Below, one piece after another: positions 23,201 through 31,065 of a stretch of 64,000 nt of DNA; within the stretch, counting starts at the first letter, position 1, and each line of letters starts with the position of its first letter. The DNA comes from Marsupella aquatica (taxonomy: Eukaryota; Marchantiophyta): the NCBI GenBank assembly GCA_973895155.1, contig OZ316896.1:23436001-23500000 (forward strand). Direction: 5' to 3'. A program made the position numbers and the translations under genes. Under the pieces are notes generated by a model, which did not search any database, was not told the DNA's origin, and was given only the letters and a program-made list of their open reading frames with translations.

Positions 23201-24841
23201 GGCCTAAACACCTGCTCGATCGTAGGACTAACAGGTGGTTGAGGCTTCTCAGCCAACGGCCTCGGCGTTGGAGCTTCCTCGGGTGCCCTTACCTGCAGGG
23301 GAAGTACCGGGGCAAAAGTCTGACCTCTGGCATACCGGCACAACAGCGGCATGTGATAGCCAAGCCGCGACACGCTCCCCATGCCGATTACCTGCTGCTC
23401 CTCCTTTAAGATCTTCTTCAATTGGTTGAGGAGGTACCCGTTGTAGTCCCGGCTTGGGTCTGGCCTTTCTGCCAGATAGACCTGTGCCTTGCCGATCTCT
23501 GCCCTCGGCAAGTTACAATGCATGGTCACCCGCAAGAAGTCGATCATCTCTCCTATGTGCGGGTTGGTGCAGGTGTTCCGGAAGAAGCCATTCTTCGTTG
23601 ATGGCCCGGGGAACGACCGGAACTCCTTGTCAGGCAAGGTCTTCCTGGTATCAACTTTGGTCTTATTGCCCATCGGCAAGCCAAACACTTCGGCAATCAC
23701 CTTGGGAGTAAGATAGAAATCCTTCCCATATATCCTCGTGCAATTGGTCTCGGGTTCCCATGACCCCACGAATTCTAATAGGTCTGACTCCGGTACCTCC
23801 GGCTTCAGCCATGGTAATCTTACAAAGGCCTCCAAGCCGGATCCGGCCATGAAGCCTTGGTACTTCTTGGTCTGCATGGCCGTAAAGCATGCATCCTCCT
23901 CCCGTGCAAAATGTAGTTGCACCTCCACCGGTAGGGTTGCCGCCCAGCCCTTCCAGGTGTCATCCCTGGTTGGAATGGCCTTGATGGGATCGACCTCCTC
24001 CTCTTCGGCTTCTCCCTGCCTCCTGCTCTGCTGCTCGGCTGGCTTCTTTGGTGCCGCCGACCTCGTTCTTTTTGCTGGGGTGGCTTCATCGTTGACGGCT
24101 CCCTTCCTCTTCATCTCTGCTGCCGTGGAGGTTTCTCCTAGCACCGTTGCCTGGGTCCACCTTTCCGTGCTACCCTTTAATTCCCAGTGTATGTCGTTGC
24201 AGTTCTTGATGGCCTCTCGGATGTCGACGACGCTGTCCTTGCAAAACAGAAGATCGTCGAGTTGATTGGAAGTAGGCGTCCACAAGAACTCGTCCTTGAT
24301 GAGTTCACCTCCTAAGAAAGCCGTCTTCTGCAGCTCCCACAATCGAGCGAGCTCCTGCCGTTCTCGAGCTGCCCTTTCTGACTCCTCGTCCTCGTAAGTC
24401 TTGATGTACTCAGTTGCCCGTTCGAACAGGCATCCCCAGAAATGTGCCGCTTGATTGACGTTGCTCATACCCTCCTTAGGTTGATCGTCGGTATCTACTC
24501 TCTCCCCGAGTGCTTGCCTAAGCAGCTGACAATAGTTGGCCTCCCGTAGTCGTCTGCCTAGTTCGTGCTCGCAAATGAGCCACCATCTCCTGCAAGCGCT
24601 CCTTACCCCTCTCCTCTGCCGGTCCTTCTTCCCGTTGATCCTTCCTAGCCGCCGACGCTTAACGCGCCCTAACCCTAATCGGGTTTTCACCCTCAGCCTT
24701 ACCTCCGGCCTCTGCCCGGGTTCCATGGTTGCCCCTAATTGTTTATATTTTCCTTGTTTTGTCACTATACTAAGGTGTTCCTAGGGTGCCTTCCTGCTTT
24801 ACCCACTTAACCGGCCGAGTGATTCCTGTCTAGGCATCACA
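20206..24841 (-). repeat. 3' LTR of the complete element (4,636 bp)
   Basis: It starts TGTGATGCCTAG at 24841 (minus strand), directly after the polypurine tract, and ends GACGCACCACA at 20206. It has the canonical TG...CA ends. About 78% of its length is occupied by ORF3; only the last 920 bases or so look like an ordinary LTR. Confidence 0.95.
21127..24726 (-). CDS. LTR-encoded ORF3: plant-mobile-domain-like, coiled-coil protein (3' LTR copy, intact)
   Basis: 1,199 residues from the ATG at 24726, chosen because its context is AACCATGG; the frame is open 13 codons further upstream but only from a GTG. Layout by residue, from the equivalent intact copy: 1-60 highly basic; about 300-352 reads FVRLPWLKPEVPES... 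with SWEPETN and EVFGLPMG, matching the pattern of plant mobile domain proteins (ERWxPETxxF ... LLGLP); about 390-450 MIDFLRVTMHCNLP and following; about 560-700 acidic and proline-rich; about 750-1035 long charged coiled coil; about 1085-1095 KKKRKPSG, a possible nuclear signal; then an Ala/Glu-rich tail ending DPPPVS. It follows pol by about 100 bases and would be the third cistron of the genomic RNA. Function is unknown; no envelope-like signal peptide or membrane segment is seen. Confidence 0.8.
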   Translation of the reverse strand: MEPGQRPEVRLRVKTRLGLGRVKRRRLGRINGKKDRQRRGVRSACRRWWLICEHELGRRLREANYCQLLRQALGERVDTDDQPKEGMSNVNQAAHFWGCLFERATEYIKTYEDEESERAARERQELARLWELQKTAFLGGELIKDEFLWTPTSNQLDDLLFCKDSVVDIREAIKNCNDIHWELKGSTERWTQATVLGETSTAAEMKRKGAVNDEATPAKRTRSAAPKKPAEQQSRRQGEAEEEEVDPIKAIPTRDDTWKGWAATLPVEVQLHFAREEDACFTAMQTKKYQGFMAGSGLEAFVRLPWLKPEVPESDLLEFVGSWEPETNCTRIYGKDFYLTPKVIAEVFGLPMGNKTKVDTRKTLPDKEFRSFPGPSTKNGFFRNTCTNPHIGEMIDFLRVTMHCNLPRAEIGKAQVYLAERPDPSRDYNGYLLNQLKKILKEEQQVIGMGSVSRLGYHMPLLCRYARGQTFAPVLPLQVRAPEEAPTPRPLAEKPQPPVSPTIEQVFRPRKEDLPMQQPGMQSLLKLLEKEKKSASATTTATATMQDTTTEVGRHRLTRENPFAGDKERIRPESKPGVRMYVGTSSSESEAELPEAPTEEEEREKPEIQEVEEAVEDCSHDNSGYGSDHHVPGVRTCGRFVPTLPRVVRGDPNQQSSPESPPPDVAPPSFDGIKQTVQEFQERIKQEEEAALAKEKDLPGGDWPEDIRRLAEKGSKPLATIEEIRRTAWEQRPRWAMPITSTYSTYAKNRAMEYGEMCGELALGIFGEELEVGPFFHREQLEKHQLEEAVALERSKKDEVIRRLRRMGAEIEDLRAAKKAQDELRIKQHELNIMQGQLDAAQADNQNIKDKLTQTQEELADTIKEREKWKQELKNTEEAHITANSRAMAETQRKEWALKGELEKIRGALEQKEVELGKSYQGIMALQQELASLTASFKADLREKDEMLEQTYAKMNQMESVIIAELDKELRATQEEKATLKKELEEAHREQEEAKNELEGARKDLDETQEELEEITRKMENLQRRADNQTERLKKQAAVFKCLAAAGPSPVGTNQLPGVVIAEGQAAPPAPVPELSGKGKGPAAEPPTKKKRKPSGSRSNTTSQAVVIKEVDPAPTPDRVTAKDPTTLGEGEAEAEGVAEAEAVGIAEAGVEAEAEGGPSQAEGELTQSRAGNLSVGGPTAVAEEEVLGASIEDPPPVS

Positions 24842-27800
24842 TAGCTCCCCACTTAATTGTGAAGCGTCCTCGCGAACAACTTCATCTTCGTCCATATAGT
24901 ATTTCTTGAGGCGGTCATAATGGATGCGAACTGGATATACCTCTCCCGTAATGTTGGCCAATTGCACGGAGCCATTGGGGAACATCATGGTTACTCGAAA
25001 GGGTCCTAACCAGCGAGTGTAAAGCTTCCCTGGAAACCTACTATACCTACTGTCATAAAGTAGCACAAGATCACCGATATGAATACTAACTACTTTTAAC
25101 CTTTTATCATACTGCTGCTTCATGATATTCTGTCTATATTCTACTCTCTCGGCTGAAATCATTCTCGCTTCCTCTAAAGCTTCTAACCTATATTCTCGCT
25201 CCTTTAGGCTCTCCTCCGCTGAGGCTCTTTCCTCAATTGTAACTTGAAATGTCGGTATCTCAAGTTGCGTGGGTACCAGGGCTTCTTGTCCAAAGGTTAA
25301 GAAGAAGGGTGTATGACCGGTAGTGGATTTATAGGCCAGATTGTAAGCAAAAACAGCAGCAAACAATTTATCATCCCAATCGAGTTTGTTCTGAGCTACT
25401 GTCTTGTTCAATATCTTTCCTATGATTCCGTTTGCTCGTTCTGTCAACCCGTTTGCCTTTGGATGGTAGGGAGTAGTAGGCCTATGTTTAACTAAATACT
25501 GCTCATTTAAACGACTAATTATATCATTCAAAAAATGGGTTCCTCTATCACTAACTAATTCTAGGGGTGCTCCATACCTGGTGAAGATCTGCTCATACAT
25601 GAATCTAGCCGTAGTAATTGCATCATCCTTCGTTGTTGGTCTGGCCTCTACCCATTTAGTTGCATAATCCGTAGCCAGGATTATGTACTTGTTCCGTCGA
25701 GGGTGGGTCAGTGGTTTCAGAGGTCCAATGTAATCAATACCCCACTTCTCGAATGGTGCCAGAGGTAGAATAGGGTGCAGTGGATGCCTGGTGGACGCCC
25801 TTGGTCCGCCCGCTCGTTGACAAGGATCGCATTGTTTGATAAACTGATAGACATCTTTGTGCAAGGTGGGCCACCAGTAACCGGCATTTAATATCTTCTT
25901 AGACGTGGTTACTGGGGCAAAATGTCCTCCGGCCTCCTCTCCATGCATGGCCCGTAGGACTCGTTTTACCTCTCTCTTCTCCAAACACCTTTGAATCGTG
26001 CCGTTGATTCCATGCTTGTGCAGTATGCCTTTAATGCACTGATACTGTCTGACCTTCCGCACAAAGACTGCGGCTTGCTCTCGGCTTAATCCTGGCTGTA
26101 ATCTGGAAGTGCTGAGAAATTGTAAAATCTCAGGGTACCATGTACCAGCTATTTCCACAACGAATAGCTCCTCGTCGGGGAATCGATCATCGATGCAATC
26201 CGTGGCAGGTTTACCTGTGATCCTTGAAAAGAAGTCGGCATTGGCATGTAACTTTCCCGGCTTGATCCTCAGCTCATAGTCAAACTCCTGTAATAGCAAA
26301 ATCCATCTTGCTACTCTGCCTGTAAGGTCCGGCTTATTGACTAGGTACTTCAAACTTTCATGATCAGTATGAAAGATTACCTTGTACCCTAGTAAATAAT
26401 GCCTAAACTTTTTACAAGAATAAATGACTCCTAATGCTTCTCTTTCCGTGGTAGAGTAGTTCCGTTCGGCATCGGCAAGCTGACGGCTTGCGAAGTATAT
26501 GGGATGGTCCCTTCCTTTCTCATCCAACTGACTTAGTACTGAGCCAATACAGAAGCCCGAGACATCTACAAAAACATGAAAATCTTTGTTCCAGTCCGGT
26601 GCTATCATGACTGGGGCCTCTACTAACATCTGCTTCAATTCTACCACCGCTGTGACTCGTTCGGGTGTGGGTTCGAAGTTTGCTCCTGCCTTGAGCATAT
26701 TGGTTAATGGTAAAGCTAGCTTGGCAAAATCCTTGATGAACCGGCGATAGTAACCAATGCATCCCAAGAAGGATCTTACATCCTTTATGTTCTTAGGTTG
26801 CATGATATCTAGCCATACTGCTAGCTTACCTTTGTCAATCTCAATGCCCTTCCTTGATACCTTGTGACCTAGTAGCACCCCCTCGGTTACTGCAAAAAAA
26901 CATTTATCTGGGTGTAACTTGAGACCCACCTCCCTACATCTCATGAAGGTTTTCCTGAGGTATTTAGCATGTTTCGATGCCTTCCCGAATACTGCAAAGT
27001 CATCAATGAAGATTTCCATGAACTTTCTCAAGTAATCATGAAAAATGTTCACCATTAATCGTTGGAACATAGCTGGTGCGTTGCAGAGTCCAAACGGCAT
27101 ACGATTGAAGACATAGATCCCCCATTCCGTGATGAAGGCCGTCTTGATTTGGTCTTCCTGCCGAATCCTGATTTGGTTATAACCAGAGTATCCATCCATG
27201 AATGAATATAGTTCATGACTGGCTACCATGTCTAGTACCATATCAGTAAACGGTAAAGGAAAATGGTCTTTTAATGTTGCTTCATTCAGCTTCCTGTAAT
27301 CCTGACAAACCCGGATCTTGGTTTTACCATCGGGTCCCGCTTTCTTGGGAACTATCACAATTGGAGACACCCAGTCTGAATGCAGGACTGGAGTGATGAA
27401 TCCAGCTTCCACTAGTTTGTCGATTTCTGTTTTGACCAGCAGGGAATACTTCGGGTTCATCCTTCGAATTGGTTGTCGAAATGATTTGGCTCCTAACATG
27501 AGATCAATTCGATGTTCCCCTAGTGTTGGATCTACGCCCTTTAGATCTTGGTGACTCCATGCAAACACATCCTGAAATTCAATCAATAAGTCACTGATCT
27601 CTTTCTCGAGCTCAGGTGCTAGGTTTCTCCCTAAGTTCAGTTCTCTTCCCTCTCCTAAGTCGAGCTTCCGATATTGCCGTGCTTGGATCATATTAATCTG
27701 CTTCTTCAAATTCGGGTCCAGTTCGGCTTCCAGTCTCTCTAATCTCATACCTCCATAAACTGGGATCTCGGCTGGACTAGCCGAGTCGGTCCCTTCCTTG

Positions 27801-28096
27801 GTGTCCATAGATTGTCCCCTTACCGGTCTATTCGGTTTTGAATTAGTGGTCGGCTCCCCTTCCTGCCTTGGCTCTGGATCGTGTCTGTCCATCTCATCCA
27901 CCTCTTGCTCCTGAGAGTTAGGCCGCTGTGCTCTCTCGGCTTCTAATAGGGCCTCAATTCGTTCTGCCCTCGTAATCGGCTTGTATGCCGATCCCTTGGT
28001 ATTTAATTCCTTGCCGATGATCGATGGCGTTGTGGACCCCGTCGGCTCTGCCACAACGCCTGCAGAAAATCCACTGTCCCTGCTACTGCTCCCCAC
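24830..28096 (-). CDS. pol: Pol polyprotein: reverse transcriptase, RNase H, integrase
   Basis: About 1,088 codons, open from just after a TAA at 28099-28097. The first codon is GTG, and I see no ATG of its own in the overlap with gag, so expression by a -1 shift from gag is likely. Landmarks: RT with MDGYSGYNQI (about residue 297) and the active-site box FIDD (about 360, a variant of YVDD); RNase H with VDVSG (about 507) and TDHES; integrase zinc-binding H...H and CDPC (about 714-757); catalytic D in WGIDYIGP (about 785), D in VSDRGTHF (about 845) and E in KANGLTERANG (about 880). The order RT-RH-IN defines Ty3/Gypsy. The C-terminus (GDLVLLYD, TRWLGPFRV) has the usual GPF-type end without a chromodomain. 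The last codons CDA-stop are the first 12 bases of the LTR. Frame intact. Confidence 0.95.
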   Translation of the reverse strand: MGSSSRDSGFSAGVVAEPTGSTTPSIIGKELNTKGSAYKPITRAERIEALLEAERAQRPNSQEQEVDEMDRHDPEPRQEGEPTTNSKPNRPVRGQSMDTKEGTDSASPAEIPVYGGMRLERLEAELDPNLKKQINMIQARQYRKLDLGEGRELNLGRNLAPELEKEISDLLIEFQDVFAWSHQDLKGVDPTLGEHRIDLMLGAKSFRQPIRRMNPKYSLLVKTEIDKLVEAGFITPVLHSDWVSPIVIVPKKAGPDGKTKIRVCQDYRKLNEATLKDHFPLPFTDMVLDMVASHELYSFMDGYSGYNQIRIRQEDQIKTAFITEWGIYVFNRMPFGLCNAPAMFQRLMVNIFHDYLRKFMEIFIDDFAVFGKASKHAKYLRKTFMRCREVGLKLHPDKCFFAVTEGVLLGHKVSRKGIEIDKGKLAVWLDIMQPKNIKDVRSFLGCIGYYRRFIKDFAKLALPLTNMLKAGANFEPTPERVTAVVELKQMLVEAPVMIAPDWNKDFHVFVDVSGFCIGSVLSQLDEKGRDHPIYFASRQLADAERNYSTTEREALGVIYSCKKFRHYLLGYKVIFHTDHESLKYLVNKPDLTGRVARWILLLQEFDYELRIKPGKLHANADFFSRITGKPATDCIDDRFPDEELFVVEIAGTWYPEILQFLSTSRLQPGLSREQAAVFVRKVRQYQCIKGILHKHGINGTIQRCLEKREVKRVLRAMHGEEAGGHFAPVTTSKKILNAGYWWPTLHKDVYQFIKQCDPCQRAGGPRASTRHPLHPILPLAPFEKWGIDYIGPLKPLTHPRRNKYIILATDYATKWVEARPTTKDDAITTARFMYEQIFTRYGAPLELVSDRGTHFLNDIISRLNEQYLVKHRPTTPYHPKANGLTERANGIIGKILNKTVAQNKLDWDDKLFAAVFAYNLAYKSTTGHTPFFLTFGQEALVPTQLEIPTFQVTIEERASAEESLKEREYRLEALEEARMISAERVEYRQNIMKQQYDKRLKVVSIHIGDLVLLYDSRYSRFPGKLYTRWLGPFRVTMMFPNGSVQLANITGEVYPVRIHYDRLKKYYMDEDEVVREDASQLSGELCDA
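24842..24854 (-). promoter_or_regulatory. Polypurine tract (plus-strand primer)
   Basis: On the minus strand AAGTGGGGAGCTA stands immediately before the LTR start TGTGATG. Position and composition are those of the primer for second-strand DNA synthesis. It lies inside the end of the pol coding sequence. Confidence 0.8.
28003..28096 (-). promoter_or_regulatory. Gag-pol overlap with pol in the -1 frame
   Basis: The two frames overlap for 94 bases and pol is in -1 relative to gag, the arrangement used for programmed frameshifting. I do not see a canonical X-XXY-YYZ heptamer. The only slippery-looking run is GAT-TTT-C near 28071-28065. The mechanism is therefore unproven. Confidence 0.5.
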
Positions 28097-30996
28097 TTAG
28101 CCGTTTCATCCAATTGGTCTACATCCTTAACTTCCTCCGGAATTGCAGCTAAAAAGGTGGATTCTATTGTAAAGCAGTCCTCGACCTCTTCGTCTTCTTC
28201 TTCCAAGTCACCTTCCATTGGTTCTTGCCATAATCCGCTGGGGGGTACCTCTGGTCCAAAGACACCTTCTTCGGTTAGGTTAGTGAAGCATTCTAACCAA
28301 CGTACTTCATCGGCTGACTCCAGTCCACTATCGTACCCATCTACTTCCCTTATGCTTTTCCTACGGTCATCCTTAGTGTCCCAGGATACCGTGATAGAGG
28401 GGGTCCCGAAAGTGAACTGCTTTTTACCCCAATCTTCTATTACCTCGGCTAGGTACAGCCATGGCCTACCAATCAATAGCCGGAATGACGTAGGATTTAC
28501 CGGCTTCATTACTACATAGTTAATGCTAAAGAAGATACCTCCTATCTCTGTCTTGATGCCGGTTAACACTCCCGTAGGAATGACCTGATATCCATTGGCC
28601 ATGTTCAACACTCTTCCAGTCATCTCCGGTGTTAGACCCCACCCTTTTGCTGTTGAATCAATCATAATACATACCCCTGATCCTCCATCGATGGGTACCC
28701 GTAGTAATAATTCTCCTTGAATCATTAATGGTAATGCTGGGGCTCCTTGATCTTCTTCTATCATTAGTACGTCGGATCTGGTTGCTACCTTGGGTAATCT
28801 CGGCTTGCCGAGAATAGCCTTCCTTAATTGCTTCCGGAAGTACGGGCTATTTTTCAATAGTTGACCTACTGTTGCCGAGACTCTAGATTCTAGTACATCT
28901 TTAGCCAGGTCATAGGGAACAATCGGCTTCTCTTCTGGTGGTGTTTCCGTCTTGGATTCGGCCAGTTTTGCCACGCTAGTCTCCACAGCTGTTGGGTCTT
29001 CCGAAGCAAACAATGCTTTTGCTCGTTTTACATCCTTGGCAATGGCTTCGGTATTCTCCAGGGTTTCTAATTCTCTTAGTTGTTCCTTAACACTAGCCGT
29101 AACAGAGGGGTAGAACAACTTAGGATGATCTCGATTGAAGTCGCTATCTTGTGAAGGATTGGTTTCACTGGTGGGCTCATGGCTTACCTGTATTGCCGGA
29201 GCCCTCCCTTCTCCTTCTGTTGATGTTGACGAAGAGTCGATCCTTTCCTCCGTAACCTTCCCTTTATTTTTGGCCAGCCCATCCCACCTTTCCTTCCTTC
29301 TGGTAGATCGAGTAGAGACCCGGTAGCAATTATGATCTAAATCCTCCTCTGAGAAGGTTGATAGGGCTTCGGCCTCATCATCAGATGGTACGAACTCTGC
29401 CTCGGCATCCTCTTGCCATCCTAGTTCGATGTGGTTGATTTGAACTCCTCCGGGGGTAGTACCTGGCGGTAAGATCTTGATCGGCAAAAGCTTATGATTT
29501 GCGGCCAGGCCTGCCAACCAAGTAGGACATTGCCCTAACATATGACCTTCCTGTCGGCATCCCATACATAGCTGAGCTGGTTGTCCATCACCCTGTTTGC
29601 GTGCATTCGGGCATTCTCTAGCAAAATGGCCAGGTTGACCACAATTATAGCACGCCGCAAATCTTTGCACATTCGGCCTAGGAGGTACTGACGGGTTCTG
29701 AATAATCCGAGGATACATCTCTCCTGGATTGTTCCTTAACCCTGACCACAGAGATGCAGGTCTGTTGGATAGGTCTCGTGCTCCAGTCTCACTGATGCCG
29801 AAAACACTATCAGCGGCATCTCCCAAAAAGTACTCTACTTCTCCCTGACATGGTCTGATCTCGGCCACATGCCGAACATGATTAGTATTAAGCTTAGGAC
29901 AAGCATCTTTATGGTGTCCGGTTTTATAACATAAGGCACACCATACAGAGCTATCCTCCTGTACTACCTTCTTCTTTGGTTTTACCTCTGCAATGATAGC
30001 CTTAAGTTGCTCGGTAAGGGCTACGATGTTATCTGGTGGCTTAGCCTCCATCTTGACTTTCGTCTTCCCTCTCCTTCTGCCCTTCCTTTTCCTAGTTTTT
30101 TCTTCTTCAGAACTAGAAGATGACTCACTCTTGCTACTCCCACTATTCGAGCTTGACTTATCACTTCTAGACTTCTTGGAATGTTTCTTCTTCTTATCTT
30201 TTTTCTTATGGGGTGATCCCTCCTCTGATGAGGAACTCTCAGACTTAAGCTGTTTCTTCCGGCTTGTGATATCTGCATTAATGTATAATTGAATATCCTT
30301 AATTGCTTCGGCTAAAGTCTCCGGGTTCTCCTTCCTAATTGCAAAACTCATCTTCTGTGGCAAAGCATTCACCAACCATTGAAGTTGCATACCTTCAGAT
30401 GCATTGGTCTTTGTACGTCTTACCAGTTTCTGAAAGCGTTGCAAGAACTTCCTGAAGGATTTGTTCTCCTTGAACCGAAGTTGTCCCAACTTCAGCACTG
30501 CTAGTTCTGAAGTTCCAATGGGTCGAAACTCCTTAACAAAGAGTGTTTTGAAGATATCCCAGATGGCTTGATCTTCCACATCTAATGCTCTGTACCAAGG
30601 CCTAGCCTCACCCTTGAACAGGCCGGGAAGAATCTGCATCTTGATGGCCGATTCTCCATTTGCTGCAGCGGTTCCCTCGAAATCATCCAACCATTCGTCC
30701 GGATCCTCATCTCCTCTCCCATGAAATGCCTTGTAATGTATGCGCGACCGCTGGCTCAATCTGGTCCCTGGCCTCTCGTCTGGCCGTGCCTCTGGTTCCC
30801 CCATGTCGGTTGGAGACTCACTTCTCCTTACCGACTCTTCTTCTGGTATGTCTTCTTCGACGCCACTTCCAGTTTCGGAGCTACCAGCTCTTTCTGCCCC
30901 TCTCAGTCGCTGTGTATCATGCCACCCGGCGAGCTGCTGCAGTCGAGCTCTCTCCCGTTGAATCACTCTTTCTTCCCTCGGCGTAAGGTCAGTCAT
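28003..30996 (-). CDS. gag: Gag-protease polyprotein
   Basis: 997 residues from ATG at 30996, 46 bases after the primer-binding site. Residues about 88-230 are a typical retrotransposon Gag capsid region (GDEDPDEWLDDFE ... ARPWYRAL ... FVKEFRP). About 255-310 is a Lys/Ser/Glu-rich basic tract. Three CCHC zinc knuckles follow: CALCYKTGHHKDAC (about 350), CYNCGQPGHFAREC (about 448) and CMGCRQEGHMLGQC (about 474). Three knuckles is more than the usual one or two. The aspartic protease has VPIDGGSGV (about 768, DGG in place of DSG/DTG) and LLIGRPWL (about 840). A C-terminal acidic tail of about 130 residues leads into the overlap with pol. Gag packages the RNA; the protease matures Gag and Pol. 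The stop is TAA at 28005-28003. Confidence 0.95.
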   Translation of the reverse strand: MTDLTPREERVIQRERARLQQLAGWHDTQRLRGAERAGSSETGSGVEEDIPEEESVRRSESPTDMGEPEARPDERPGTRLSQRSRIHYKAFHGRGDEDPDEWLDDFEGTAAANGESAIKMQILPGLFKGEARPWYRALDVEDQAIWDIFKTLFVKEFRPIGTSELAVLKLGQLRFKENKSFRKFLQRFQKLVRRTKTNASEGMQLQWLVNALPQKMSFAIRKENPETLAEAIKDIQLYINADITSRKKQLKSESSSSEEGSPHKKKDKKKKHSKKSRSDKSSSNSGSSKSESSSSSEEEKTRKRKGRRRGKTKVKMEAKPPDNIVALTEQLKAIIAEVKPKKKVVQEDSSVWCALCYKTGHHKDACPKLNTNHVRHVAEIRPCQGEVEYFLGDAADSVFGISETGARDLSNRPASLWSGLRNNPGEMYPRIIQNPSVPPRPNVQRFAACYNCGQPGHFARECPNARKQGDGQPAQLCMGCRQEGHMLGQCPTWLAGLAANHKLLPIKILPPGTTPGGVQINHIELGWQEDAEAEFVPSDDEAEALSTFSEEDLDHNCYRVSTRSTRRKERWDGLAKNKGKVTEERIDSSSTSTEGEGRAPAIQVSHEPTSETNPSQDSDFNRDHPKLFYPSVTASVKEQLRELETLENTEAIAKDVKRAKALFASEDPTAVETSVAKLAESKTETPPEEKPIVPYDLAKDVLESRVSATVGQLLKNSPYFRKQLRKAILGKPRLPKVATRSDVLMIEEDQGAPALPLMIQGELLLRVPIDGGSGVCIMIDSTAKGWGLTPEMTGRVLNMANGYQVIPTGVLTGIKTEIGGIFFSINYVVMKPVNPTSFRLLIGRPWLYLAEVIEDWGKKQFTFGTPSITVSWDTKDDRRKSIREVDGYDSGLESADEVRWLECFTNLTEEGVFGPEVPPSGLWQEPMEGDLEEEDEEVEDCFTIESTFLAAIPEEVKDVDQLDETAKWGAVAGTVDFLQALWQSRRGPQRHRSSARN
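28087..28099 (-). promoter_or_regulatory. Internal copy of the polypurine tract core (candidate central PPT)
   Basis: TAAGTGGGGAGC on the minus strand repeats 12 bases of the tract at the 3' LTR border exactly. It lies at the 5' edge of the pol frame, near the middle of the 6.2-kb internal region. The reading frame differs from that of the terminal tract, so the match is not explained by shared protein sequence. Function as a second priming site is inference. Confidence 0.45.
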
Positions 30997-31041
30997 TACC
31001 TACGCTTCCGTTCTAACTTCATATCTCACGGCTTAAGAAAT

Positions 31042-31061
31042 GCCCCCTCCATCTAGCGCCA
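31042..31061 (-). promoter_or_regulatory. Primer-binding site
   Basis: TGGCGCTAGATGGAGGGGGC on the minus strand starts four bases after the 5' LTR ends (31066). The leading TGG pairs with the universal CCA of a tRNA. I do not assign the tRNA with certainty; TGGCGC starts are common in plant Gypsy elements. Confidence 0.8.
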
Positions 31062-31065
31062 AAAA

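Noticed and set aside
21127-24726. ORF3 as an envelope-like protein
   Set aside because: Position after pol fits, but there is no signal peptide or hydrophobic membrane segment; the protein is highly charged and coiled-coil.
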